Source: Coprinopsis marcescibilis
Lineage: Eukaryota > Basidiomycota > Agaricomycetes > Agaricales > Psathyrellaceae
Direction: 5' to 3'
Assembly: GCA_004369085.1 (NCBI GenBank)
Contig: ML210154.1
Span: 250,605 to 314,604, forward strand
Length of the DNA: 64,000 bases
This document shows, piece after piece, positions 34,789 through 46,500 of the stretch. The notes under the pieces were generated by a model. It was not told where the DNA came from. It searched no databases and worked only from the letters and a program-made list of their open reading frames with translations. How positions within the stretch are numbered: position 1 is the stretch's first letter; every line of letters begins with the position of its first letter. The position numbers were made by a program, and so were the translations under genes.

Positions 34789-34927
34789 GCGCCCCTTTTG
34801 CCAATGCTAGACCACCCACCTTATCCTTCAACTTCCACCATCTTCCCTATTGTGAGGTCTCTCCCCCTTGACCTTCTCCTAAACCATTCTGCCCACCCGA
34901 AACATAACTCCCTTCCAATCCAACGCA

Positions 34928-36145
34928 ATGCCAGCTCTCTTTCGTACCACCGCTCTGGATAGCAGTGACGAATACGAGTCGATGACTGCCGTGGAAAGAG
35001 CACTTGACCGCCACGCATTGCTCCGTAAGTTCACTCCTGCCCCATCTTCTACGAGACCCCAAATCCGTCGCTACACCAGCTCGGACGAGGACGTCAAGTC
35101 TATGCTAACCCTAATTGAACAGAACATGTCCATCACCCCTTTTGCTTTCCCTCTCGGAGTACTCGAGACGCGCAACACAAGCCGTAACGCTGTGCTCATC
35201 GTTCCCCCTGCCATGGAGGACGCCTCATCATCCAACGCGACTGTGAGACCCAATGAGAGCATGGGGATGCTCCGGAGGGTTTCTAGTCGTGGAGGGATGT
35301 TGTCGCCTCTTTCTTCGCGAATGGGGCACAGTCGCAGCGAAGAGTTTGCGGACGTTCTTGTATCGCTCTCGCTTTCTCTCTCCGCATCGACATCATCTGA
35401 GGGGGAGACTCGGCCATTGTCGGTTGTGGAGGAGGAAGATGAGGAGGAGGAGGAGGATGATGAGGAGGATGATGAGCAGGATGATGAGCAGCGGGAGGAA
35501 GAAGAGGAAGAAGAAGAGGAGGAGGAGGAGGAGGACCGCGACCACACCCAAGACCATGAACAGGACCAGGACCGGGACGAGGTCGAGGACGCGGATACAG
35601 GAGGGGAATTAGGGGACCACAAGTCTAATACCCCTGTTTCTGAAGAGCCGTTGCCTTGTCTTGAGAAGATCGGGAACTGGAAAACAACTATTAGTGGTGC
35701 GGTGAAGAGGTTCATTGGCAGGCGCGGTCCTGAGCAAGGTGTGTCGGTATTTGTCTCCAACTCTTCGTCTCCTGACTTTGAAACTCCAGAGGACGTCTCC
35801 GACACTTCACTTCCTGACTTTGAACTTCCAGACGATGTGTCTATCATTGCCTCGCCTACGTTTGGTGCCCCCCTCATGAGGTCAAGCGGCAGTCGCGCCA
35901 CAGCTGCCACTGCCGCCCCTGGCCTCCTCCGTTGGTTCTCTACTCGCCTTGGACGCCCTACAAGAATTCCAGACGAAGTCTCCAACTCTTCGTATCCTGA
36001 CTTCGAACTTTCGGATGATATGACGATTATCGCATCACCGACGTTTGGTTCACCCCTCGCGAGGACAAGTGCCAGTCGCGCCATTGCAGAACCTGGCCTC
36101 CTTCGTTGGTTCTCTACTCGTCTCGGACGTCCTACCGGAAGATGA
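34928..36145 (+). CDS. Acidic orphan protein with internal duplication
   Basis: Intronless, 405 aa, no recognised family. Residues of roughly 165-215 form a near-continuous Glu/Asp run encoded by GAG, GAA and GAT trinucleotides (35430-35540). The C-terminal part holds two copies of a unit built from SNSS(S/Y)PDFE, IIASPTFG(A/S)PL and GLLRWFSTRLGRPT, the second copy ending the protein. A TATA box and pyrimidine-rich leader support transcription. The basic RWFSTRLGR segment next to Ser/Asp-rich linkers could be a binding motif, but that is speculation. Confidence 0.65.
   Translation: MPALFRTTALDSSDEYESMTAVERALDRHALLRKFTPAPSSTRPQIRRYTSSDEDVKSMLTLIEQNMSITPFAFPLGVLETRNTSRNAVLIVPPAMEDASSSNATVRPNESMGMLRRVSSRGGMLSPLSSRMGHSRSEEFADVLVSLSLSLSASTSSEGETRPLSVVEEEDEEEEEDDEEDDEQDDEQREEEEEEEEEEEEEDRDHTQDHEQDQDRDEVEDADTGGELGDHKSNTPVSEEPLPCLEKIGNWKTTISGAVKRFIGRRGPEQGVSVFVSNSSSPDFETPEDVSDTSLPDFELPDDVSIIASPTFGAPLMRSSGSRATAATAAPGLLRWFSTRLGRPTRIPDEVSNSSYPDFELSDDMTIIASPTFGSPLARTSASRAIAEPGLLRWFSTRLGRPTGR
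35430..35540 (+). repeat. GAG/GAT trinucleotide repeat within coding sequence
   Basis: A purine-only tract of GAG, GAA and GAT codons encodes the acidic run. The antisense strand gives a long Ser-rich frame that is a by-product. Confidence 0.75.
35755..36145 (+). repeat. Tandem duplication in the 3' half of the orphan gene
   Basis: The second unit (about 35960-36145) repeats the first (about 35755-35960) at both DNA and protein level, with a small deletion in an Ala-rich stretch. Confidence 0.7.
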
Positions 36146-36408
36146 CGCGTTACACATCCTTGCATTCTTTAACAGTCGGAGCTGGTTTCCGGCTGTCTAG
36201 TCCTGTCTAACAAGAGCATCCCCTATCGCAGAAACCTTATTTACATCCTATATACTAACCTTGGACATTCTAAACTGTACGACCGCATCAGCCTGTAACA
36301 ACTTGCCGCATTTGTATTAATTTCATTCATTATTCTCGTTGGACTGTCGGTGCTATATTCTAGCACTGACCCGTTTGCCAGTTCCCAGCACGTCATCGGG
36401 GTTGTCCA

Positions 36409-36416
36409 TATATATT
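36409..36416 (+). promoter_or_regulatory. TATA-like box upstream of SDR gene
   Basis: TATATATT lies about 50 bp upstream of the ATG at 36464. Confidence 0.35.
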
Positions 36417-36463
36417 GACCCCGCGCTTCGCAACTTGACCTTGAACCACGACCATAAAACGCC

Positions 36464-37843
36464 ATGATTGCTTTCTTCGTCTCTCTTCTGCGGGAAACAT
36501 TTCCTCCGAAACCAACCTTTACAGTGCAAGATATTCCGGACCTCAGCGGACGTGTCATAATTGTTACGGGCGCCAATACAGGTTTGTGGCTTCAGCTGCG
36601 CCGTTGGTCTGTCATCTTCATGCGCTGGCTGACTATGAGACACTGTTTCTAGGGGTTGGAAAGGAGACAGCTAAAGTATGAATCGTCGTCGGTTCACTAT
36701 GACACGTTTTGCAATGGGAATCTCACGAACGTGCAGGCCCTGCTTGCCCATAACGCGAAAGTGTACTTTGCCTCAAGAAGCAAAGACAAGACGGAACAAG
36801 CTATTCAGGATTTAAAGGACGAGACTGGGAACGAGGGGCTCCTGCTGCAGCTTGACCTATCCGACCTCAAGTCCGTCAAGGCTGCTGCTGAAGATTTCCT
36901 GAGGTCTGTCACCAGATCCTATGCAACCCGTCATAGTAAGGCTCGCTGACGCCTCTTTACTCTACCAGCAAAGAAAAAGAGCTACATATCTTGTTCAATA
37001 ATGCAGGAGTAATGGAACCCCCGGTTTCCGAAGTCACTACCCAGGGATATGACCTCCAATTCGGGACGAATGTACTCGGTAAGCTGGCTCGTTTCCCAAT
37101 ATCTACGGAGTACATACCTCTTACTTGTACCTTACGCTGCATTCAAGGTCACTTTTACTTGACAAAGCTTCTACTACCGGCTTTGATCGAAGGCGCCAAA
37201 GCATCATCTGACGGCAAAGCCAGAGTCGTTACAACCTCTTCCTCAAGGTCTCTCTTCGGCAAGATCGATTTCAACACCTTCAAAGACGGTCCTGCAAGGA
37301 GGCGAGAATCACCAGGAGCGTTGTATTCCCAGAGCAAGCTTGTAGGTATCCCTTGAACCTGGTGCTTAAACTCCCTTGCTCACAGATTAAACTGTAGGGA
37401 AATGTATTGTTCGCAAACGAACTCGCTCGACGCCATGAGAAAGATGGCATTGTCTCTGTGTCGCTTAACCCCGGAAACCTACGGACAGAGTTGCAACGAC
37501 ACATGTCCTGGTTTTCACGACACTCCCGGGTGAGTTCTGTGTCCGTGTTCATTTGTGGATGCTGAAGGTTCTATGTCGTTAGTTGCTCATTCAGTATCCC
37601 GTCCCATACGGTGCCTTGACACAATTGTGGGTTGGGACTTCTGAAGTCGGAAAGGAATTCAACGGGAAGGTAAGAACTCGGTTCTCCCCTATCGGAAGAA
37701 GACATCTTAAAAGAATACTAATACTTGCGTAGTATCTGGTGCCGTGGGCTAGACTCGGTAAACCTAATCCGTTAGCAGAGGATCATCAACTAGCAGAAGA
37801 CCTTTGGAAGTGGTGTGAAGACCAGGTGTCGAATTTATCTTGA
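36464..37843 (+). CDS. Short-chain dehydrogenase/reductase, retinol-dehydrogenase-like
   Basis: Predicted 309 aa from eight exons; introns 36582-36652, 36676-36736, 36904-36968, 37079-37147, 37342-37397, 37530-37594 and 37670-37732. The fold is a classical SDR: cofactor loop [20 protein letters not shown] motif in [13 protein letters not shown], serine strand [12 protein letters not shown], active-site YSQSK and the NPGNLRTEL loop. This pattern suits the retinol dehydrogenase/WW-oxidoreductase-like group common in fungi. The second exon is only 23 nt and encodes part of the glycine-rich loop. The penultimate and last exons encode a helix-rich C-terminus. Substrate is unknown. Confidence 0.9.
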
Positions 37844-40800
37844 ACAGCGATCCGCCAGCTTGGCAAACTGGGGCAAGCGTACAGGCCGAAGCTCTTGGAA
37901 GCATTGAAGACTTCCGGTCTATCGATGTAATTGACGCTAGTTGACGCCATTTCAGACTCACACAAGCTCCCGCGCGTCTGTAATTGCTCTTTACCTTGGC
38001 GGTCGTCGTTGACGTCAATTGTAAGTCCAGGCTTTGCAAGCGCACCAAGCCCACGACCATCCGAACGGACAGATCTGAATCTCGTTGGTATTTGAAACGG
38101 AAGAAAATCGAGCGATAACCGATCGGGTGACACCGGACAGTGATCGAGGTTGCACGGTGCGCGCTTCGTGGACGGCCTGGGGCGGGAGATGGCGGGAGAT
38201 GGCGGGGGCGGCAGAATCTTCCGGCGACAAAAGACAGGGTAGTTTCGGGCTGTTTCGGGCTGTTTCCAGCCTCGTCCTCGTCGTCTCCGCACAATCCCAG
38301 GCAAGAGTTTCGTTCGCATGTATTGGTTGACTGTAGGGATGGCCGTGTAGCTGAAACGCTGTCTATAGCTAGATCTCCGTGTTCTGTACCCAAACCCCGC
38401 TGTCGTATCTACGTGATTATCGTTGCACACTTGAGTCTTTGATTTCACAACTTTGGGTACCCACGGGGAGCAAATTTGTGAAAAGTCTCTCCCACCATCT
38501 TCTGTTGTCCTTGGGGAATTGTTCTGCATTGCTTAGGCGTCCGTCTCGTGCTCGGTAACGACGTTGCCGGTCCCGAGGCTGCTGCTTCTTCGTCTTCTTT
38601 GGGCTGCGGCGCCTAATTATCATTCCTTGACCTTCTGGATAGGATCCTCGGACCGACGATGCATATATCAAGGGCGTAGGATGACGCGGTGAAATTAAGA
38701 ACCTCAAGGGAAGTCTAGAGACGTAACGCGGGACACGGTTGAGCAGGGCTGCGCCTGGTTGAACGCGCGAGGAACGTCGGGGATCGGAGGTGCACCACAT
38801 TGTGCGCGGGGAAGTCCGCATGCTGGGGTGATTCCGATATACCTTTATTGGCGTATGTAGTTGTATACATGTTGCAGTCTTGCAGTTCGTAACAACCTCT
38901 GAATGATTCAGATAGGGCGAGAGAAGGCGAGAGGGGGTCCGGAGAGGTTGGAAGGTATATACATTTTGTTGGTGTTGCTATGGCTGAGCCTTGTGGAAGA
39001 GGAGCTCCTGAAGAATCACAAGCAAGCTTCTAGCTAGACTCTCTCGCTATGCTTTGTGCTTCGGATGGGCCAATTGGCAGTTTCTTATCATCGACGGACT
39101 CTTAGCCTTCTGAGCAATCGACATTGTGGTTCACTGTGTATCAGCGGGCGAGAACCAAGTACAATTCGATTGCTCATCTTCAATTTCACGCACCTTTCGT
39201 TACATTCGTGCATGAGGATGCATCTATAAAGACGATAAGAAAGCACAGGAACGACCGAGTGACCCAAAAGAAGCTTGCTCGGAGAGTTCATTGAATACAT
39301 ACCTTTCAGCGAAATGGTGCCTCACAAGGATTCCTTGTTTGAGCCTCCTCCTTTGTGGTATCGGCAATGACATTACAGCCTAAAGCACCGGCTAACTCGC
39401 GAATCGGTCTCCGGCTGAGCGTTGAATACTTATATTTGCCTCGACGCAACCATGTTGCACCGGTCCATCCAATTTAGGGATATCCATGACCCCCGCCTCC
39501 TCCCGCTATCTTGGGCCTTGCCACTTCCCGACGATCCCTTTTGTTGTGCCTCATTGCGCCTCCGATCCTTGTGAGTCGCGAGCCAAGCCATTCGGGAAGC
39601 TCGATCAAGCGACGCGTTTCGCCCTCGGTTACGCAATAACGCGGGGAAGAAGAGATTAGAAGCTGTGGTGTCTCGTCATCAAAAGGTAATAAGGTTCAAG
39701 AATGGCAAGTAATAAGACGCATTGGGCAGGTGGCTAATCAATTGGGATTGGGGAAGTGTGTGGAAAAAAGAAGGCGCTGGAAGGGGAAGGTGCGAGTGTA
39801 AGAGGATATTTCAAGTGTTACTAGGTTTATTGACTTGGAGTCGCTCTTGTTCTTACGTTGGACGTGACGTCGACGTCTGCGGAGTTTGGGGCTCTTGCGT
39901 GAGGGTTATGTGGCTTTTTCTTTGGTTGCCGCAGTGTGTGCTGCCATGTCGTTTCTGTGTGTGTAAAGGCAGTAGTCAGGGCCTAGACGGTAGACCGGCG
40001 ATATTGGCTAGGAATTTTATTTAGAGCAGGGTCGGCGAATGAAATGGATTGCAGGGATCCCTACAGGCCGAGGTACACCGCCTGCGCAACAGATGATCAC
40101 AGTCACTTCTCCCGGGGCATGAAGGCAGAAGCTTTCTGATAATGGAATGTGCGACGGAGGACAGGTTGATATCAATGTGACAAGTGTGATAGCCCGAAAG
40201 CACATCGAGGAAGTGATCCTCATTTGGCAGGTGCGTACCGCTCGCTTATTTTGCTTTCAGGGTCACTCCTGGAGTAATAGAAATGCGGGGTAGATGTTGG
40301 TGGCATGATCAAGTGGCTAACATAACTACCGACCGCGTGTCCGTGATTCTATAGAAAGTTCTTGGAGATAGGAGTATTGGCGTTTGTGTGCAAACTACTA
40401 TATACGAGGTGGTCGGACCGCTAGTAGTGGCTGAGGTATGTTGGTTTGGAGCTGTGTTGATGATCCTGCGGCTGCGGTGGGATATGAGTCCACACGTAAC
40501 GCGGAGAGTTTCATGATATTGTGATGTTTGACAATCTAGATTCCTATCATTCGGTGGATCGAAGAAATCTTTGCGCTGCAGGAAGGCTATGGAAGATAGT
40601 GGAATCCGGACGCAGGAGCTTGCGAGTCGGACAGGTCCCTATGGGAATAGTGTTCCAGCTGAAGCGCCTTGCCATGAGCAGCCCGGTAACGGCTACACTC
40701 GGTTACTTTGGATACACCTGCTTCCAGTCTTCTTACTAACAGCGTACTGAATTGGTGCGATTTGGATAAGTATCATGGTAATGCTTCGACAGAATATATA

Positions 40801-42664
40801 TAGCTCTGTGATACGAAGCCGTGTAGAAGACGGTGGAAGGTGTTGGAGGGTTTCTGAGCCGCTCCTTTGGAAACGCGACCCTTTTCACCCGGCTGTAGTT
40901 GTCACGTACTGTGGGGGAAAGAGTTTCGTTAAGGTGGATGTAATGTGTGAGTGTGTGTCCGCACGATATAACAACTCCATTGCGCCTAGGACCAAGAAGC
41001 GGTGAGGTCGGCACAGAGATAGGGCAAAGCGCCGGATGTTCCTGGAACTTACCCATTGAAGCGAGCGATGCTCGGGACTTCCTGGTATGTATGTAAGATA
41101 ACGGACGGCGCATACAGTGGCGCGGAAGCGAGCAAATGGTGTGCCCTTTGAGACGAAAAGGTTATGTAACGGTAACCAATCCGAGGCGTTGAGTTTCCGT
41201 ACTGGCTTTCAGAAGTTCACATATCATCCTGTCGGAACCGCCAAGCGTCAGCTTTGAAGCTGAAATGGTCGGTAATGCTCCCCCAAGGTTCTACATAGAA
41301 TCAATTGAAGCCCGTACATACAGTTTACTAAACTCCCTCGAATGAATTGACGTTGGTTGACATGCCATCGTCTCCGTTAGTACCGTATGTCGCACACTTT
41401 GCCGCCACCAGCAACCCGAATGAGTGGGATTTGTTTTCGAAGCTTGATCTGGATAGGTGCAGCCGTATACCTTGATAGTTGGGTACGCACACGCATTCTC
41501 GTCAGTGTGACTATGTTATACGTTGTCGTTGATAGATATGGAGAGGAATCACGGATTTTTGCCACGAGCGCTAAGGTCATTGCGTTGAGTTCCGGCCTAG
41601 TACCGTAACCTGAGAGCGACGCCCGCAAGGCAACTTGTTCAGGAACGTGCAACTCTCGTCATGGCGGGTACAGTTGTGCTATCCCGAATCGGATCTAATC
41701 TCATTCACAACAGCTCATTTAGATTAGGGTTCAAGTATATACAAGCACTTATGAAACTGTATTGCCCTGGCAGGTTTGGTGAGTATTCAGGAACCTTGTA
41801 TCATCATCATGATTGTTGGAAAGGCGAACAAACGTCAATGCGGTGTACAGAGCGTCTATCTGCGCAGTTTTGTTGAGGGTCGATCAACGGTGGGTGAGCT
41901 GTTGGTAGGAACACGGAGGAAGGGTGATATCAATCATGATCAAGATGGGATGGCGCCTTCGGTAACTGCATTCCAGCTGTCGCGTTGTTTCTCCGCTTTC
42001 CGGGGTATAAATCAGCGAATCTGGGGTATGTTATACATAGTATGGGCTAGTATGGGCTGGACTTGAGCTTGTTGTCGCTGTGCGGACCCTGAATCTACAG
42101 AGGGCACAGAGTGACTGAATAGTTTGAATCTTAATCAGGTCAAGACGTGGATGAAAGTGGGGGATTGGCATTTTGCTCAAGTCCCTTTCAAACCTTGAAA
42201 CCGGGCCCAAACCCTTGATTATGCTGCTTTTCTGCAAGAAAGCTGGCGAGTCGGTATCGACTCTGCTCCGAGTAGGAGGAAGACTCTACCCAGGAACCCG
42301 AGCGATTTACATATGTCGGTTTGTCGTCCCGAATCCCAATGGTGTTTGCTAATTCAGGATGAAGCGCCGCAAAGACCATCATTTGAATACATTTTGATGA
42401 CGACTATGTTCGGAGCTAGACAAATGGTACGATAGTATGAAGCTGAGGGTAGAGAATCTGCTAACGGTCTCAGGAACTCTGGACTTGTTCTGTGATACAA
42501 TCCAAGACGAAGATTCGTAGAGTGTGATTTTCCGGGATCTCGATAAGGATCTGGGCGGGAGATCTGAGATCCTTTCATCCGCGGCATTTCTAAATTTATG
42601 CAGTCCTGGTTCTCACGTGTTTCCCATGCCCTTTAACGCCGGTTTGATACACTGCTAGTTTACT
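37844..42664. other. Gene-poor stretch
   Basis: About 4.8 kb without a gene I can support. Minus-strand frames at 37764-38393, 38417-38821 and 37786-38529 are long but overlap each other and match nothing I know. Short tandem repeats sit at about 38185-38215 (GGCGGGAGAT-type units) and 38239-38264. The rest has only short frames and no transposon ends that I could find. Confidence 0.4.
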
Positions 42665-42672
42665 TATATATA
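42665..42672 (+). promoter_or_regulatory. TATA box upstream of Ser/Gln-rich protein gene
   Basis: TATATATA-like sequence about 180 bp upstream of the ATG at 42847, followed by a pyrimidine-rich leader. Confidence 0.45.
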
Positions 42673-42846
42673 TTCCAGTCCAAATCATCTTGCTCTCTTA
42701 TCTCCTTTCCTGCTTTCCATCCTCGCTGCTCATAACGCCCTCCTCCTCATCGTCCACGACGACCAGCCCTCTAGCGACGACGACAAAAAGTATCCCGCGC
42801 CTGTCCTCCACACTCGCCTTGATACTCTACCCGCCAGCCACACATC

Positions 42847-43562
42847 ATGAGCCTCTCAGTCGACGACCTCATCTCTTCCTTTTCCTCGTCCCACATTGGA
42901 CAGGAGGCCTCAGACCTGGCCAAGTTACAGGTAAGGATAGTGCTGGCGAGACGCTTATCTGGAGGCTGACCCATTCACAGGCCCAGCTCGCTGAATCGCT
43001 TTTTGGCGTCAATAACTCGTCTTTTGCCTCTTCTTCATCACGCTTCTCGCACCATCCTTGCACCACGCCCACAGCCCGAACACCTTCTTCGTCGAGCTTC
43101 AACTGGGAATCTATTGATGCCTTTGCGGGCCAGGCAAGGTCGCGATCGTCTTCTATTTCACGTCGGATGGAGGACGTTGAAGACGAATTAATGGTCGAAG
43201 AACTTTTGATGCCTGCGACTCCTTCCTCCTCGGTCTTTGAAAATGGCAATCAAAACACATACTCGAGTTATGCCAGCTCTGCCTCATACGCCCAGCCCTC
43301 TTCTTCCTACTCGTCCACTTTCCACCAATCTCAGCCAAGGACGTTCACCGAGCCACTACCGTCCTCGCCTTCACAACCATCCATGTTTGCGTCAACGGAT
43401 CCGTTCTTCTTGCAAGCTCAGGCCAATTCGCAGTCATACTTTTACAACGCCAACCTCACCCAGCGAGGACGGCCAAGCCAAAACTCGCCCTTCGTGCAAG
43501 CAGCCGCAGGCTTCCACGGATACCACAACCCATTCCAACAAACCGCAGCAACAGCGTTTTAG
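42847..43562 (+). CDS. Ser/Gln-rich protein of unknown function
   Basis: Predicted 221 aa from two exons; intron 42931-42980 with gtaagg and cacag ends. The N-terminus MSLSVDDLISSFSSSHIGQE and the following AQLAESLFG form a short predicted helix pair; the rest is disordered, rich in Ser, Tyr, Phe and Gln, ending in HNPFQQTAATAF. A longer unspliced frame from 42690 exists, but the ATG at 42847 plus the intron gives a better N-terminus. I do not recognise a domain. It is the only supported gene between 37.8 and 48.4 kb, with several kilobases of non-coding sequence on both sides. Confidence 0.7.
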
Positions 43563-46500
43563 AGCTTCATTATCATTTCCATCTACCCGAACGGGTTTCA
43601 TTCTTCCTTCATCTGCCTACGACCCCGACTCAACGAACACACATTTCATCGCTTCCCCTGCAATTTGAAACGTAATCTTACTCTGCATTGATACCTGTAA
43701 ATCATAGACCACCGACGACACGACCCTTCCATGTTCCCGACCTGATGACCCTTTTGCATTTCCAAACTTTTGTTGTACATAATACCCTGTACTGTTGTTG
43801 TTCAAGCAAGGACTTTTGATACATAGAGATCAAACAATGATTTCCCTTGAGATTCGTCGCAAAATATTCGTCGTCCTTATACCCTTGAACTTCGGGAGTG
43901 CAGGAACCTCGAGATGCGGTAGGTGTCGTGTCATGATCAGTATGACAGACAACACGCGGTGATGCATGATGATCGGTCAACATTGGCCCCTATTTTTGGC
44001 ACAGACATCTGGCACTTTGCTTTCGAGTTCAACAAACCTCCTCGAGACACTATCATGAGGTCGGTTACTTATCTTGTAATAAACCCGGCAGCCTAACGGT
44101 CCTCCAAGGAAAAAGAGGGTGGCCTCGTTTCCGTCGTGTGTTCTAGCTCGATGGGGTATGAAGTTAACTTCGGGACGAAGAACCCACAGCCTAATGATAT
44201 GTCGCAGCATGCAACGCAGCTGATGCATGCATTTGTAGCCTATGTGCCACTAACACTAGTGGCGACGCTAAAAACTGGGGTAAGATCGTCATCACCAGCC
44301 TCCCCTCCCCCAAGTTCCTCTTCGGCAAGAGTGTTCCGAGGTTATGGATATTGCGAGGGAGAAGATGAGAAGTTCGGCAAAAAGCTTTGTGTCGAGTGAA
44401 AGAATTGGACGGCGACCTGAACTCCTGCGTGTTTCTTCCAGGGCATCCAATCACTACGTTCAAAGTGTCACTGCGACATCTTCGAGTTCTTGACAATGAG
44501 GTCTAGTGACTGGCTGGACTGAGGCTAGGTATGTAGGATTGGGTCGAAGATACGTTGCTCATATGTTATTGCGAGAAGAGACACGCACTGGCGGTCCATC
44601 ATTCGGTTACGGGCTTCCCGGGTCGTATGTGCGGGTTTGGTAGCATGGTAATCCTGCATATTCACAAAGATGTGCTACTTCGATGGTGTTCTTCTGATGA
44701 AAGAAATATGCCGTGTTCAGGATGGCAGCAAATATGGAAAGGTACTCGTATGGAGCTGTATGTAGTAAGGTGGACAGGGGTGCCATGAGGTAGGCTTCCG
44801 AGTCGCGACTCGCTCCGATTCCCTGCCGAGTCTGTCCCCGAAATATTCGTAACGAGGTTTCTGTCCGAAGATTCGCGCCTTCTGTCCGACTTCCGATGTC
44901 ACTCAGGTGATAAGTATGGTGTAGTCTCAATGATATTCAATTGAATGGAGTTGAATACTTGGACTGCTACTTGTCTGACGCCATACCGAAGCTTGAAGAC
45001 GAAGACATGGGATTGCCCATTGCCGGTGATTTGAAAATGCGCAAAATGATAGTGAATGTGTGTTGAGCAGTTACATACCGTGGCATCGGCCAGCGTCAGG
45101 TCACCACGCAGCTGCCACTGGTGGGGGATATGATAACAAGGTAATGTACTTGATAGCCTGAGTTTCGCCGATGTGCGCTGTGCACTCGGCTCATCCCTGG
45201 GGCCTTTGCATGTGCAGGAATGCTCTGAGCATGCCCAGTTTGCGAGATAAGCCGTGATAGACATGAAGAGCGCTATGAAACGTACTTGTGTACTCGTATC
45301 GCATCAGAAGAACAAATAAGCCGTCAACTTGGCGCCCGTATCGACCGGCCCCGACGCACTGATCCCGCTGAGTATGACGCGACGAACGTTGGTTCGCGTC
45401 TCGTTCTTGGATGTGCACCAGAATCGAGGTCGTTCAGGGTGTGTATCTAGACCGCGCTTGAAGCATCCTGAGGAAAGTTTATCTGAGCGAGCATCGAAGT
45501 TATTCCGAGTCTTCCGATTTTCCTCCAAGTTCTTATGGCAGCCTGCTGTGGTTTTGCAAAGCAAGATGGCAGCGACACGGCTCCCAGCCTCCATTCGAGT
45601 CAGGGGCGATGAAGGAACGAGTGACGGACGGACTGTATACGACGGAATCCGGTAGGACAGGACTTGAGAACTCCAAATCTCTGGAATGGTGCTCAAAGCG
45701 GTTCTCCTTCTCTCTCTTCTTTGTTCTACGCGACTCTTCCTTTTATGCATCCGGAATGTTCTGGAGTTCCGCCAGTTTGTTGGTTGCTGTTACTTGCTCC
45801 AAGCTGTTTACATCTGACATCAGCCCTGCGATGTGGTATGTACATAAGCCCCCGAGTTGCACGCGCGTTGGTGTTAAGATTAAAGATAAGAGGATAGAAG
45901 AGGGATGGATTGAGTAATGACGCACGTTAATATGGCAAGGCTTTGATTTGTTCTGGTGGTAAAAGGGACACAGCTAAACCGCGAAGGTTAAACTCTAATG
46001 TAATATGGTATAGTGTGTTGGAGTTGTTCGTCATGTGTGACGGAGGATGATGTCCTCCTGTTCCTGGAATAATTCAACCCAAATCCAGTTTTGAATAGAG
46101 AATTGTTTCTGATTGAAAGGCACTGGACAGCGGACGTGTTGAATATGATTGAATACCTCGCATCTAGTAATAACATCGAACGTGGTCGAACGACAGAGAG
46201 GTACTTGGTGGTACTAGAGCTTCGATCGTGATGAGAACCCCAGCAATCCCCCGCAACGCGCATCCCTTTTGTTCTCCGTCACAGAACGCACAAGGGCAGG
46301 GCCCCACGCAATGCGATCTTCATCATATTAATGCGATAAATTAGATGAGATGGCGAGGTATTGCCATGTCTTTCATGTTTCACCTGCCATACATATCGCA
46401 TCACACCCAAGCACCTAGATTAACCCCCCAAGTCCAAGGTTACACGTATGCCACAACGCGCGCGGAATGAGATTGGCATTGCCCCCTTCGCAGCCCTTCG

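Noticed and set aside
35071..36165. 364-codon Ser-rich frame on the minus strand
   Set aside because: It is the antisense of GAG/GAA/GAT codons and of the duplicated unit in the acidic orphan gene.
42690..42846. Upstream extension of the Ser/Gln-rich protein
   Set aside because: It uses another frame that only joins the protein by reading through the intron at 42931-42980; the ATG at 42847 with splicing is better.
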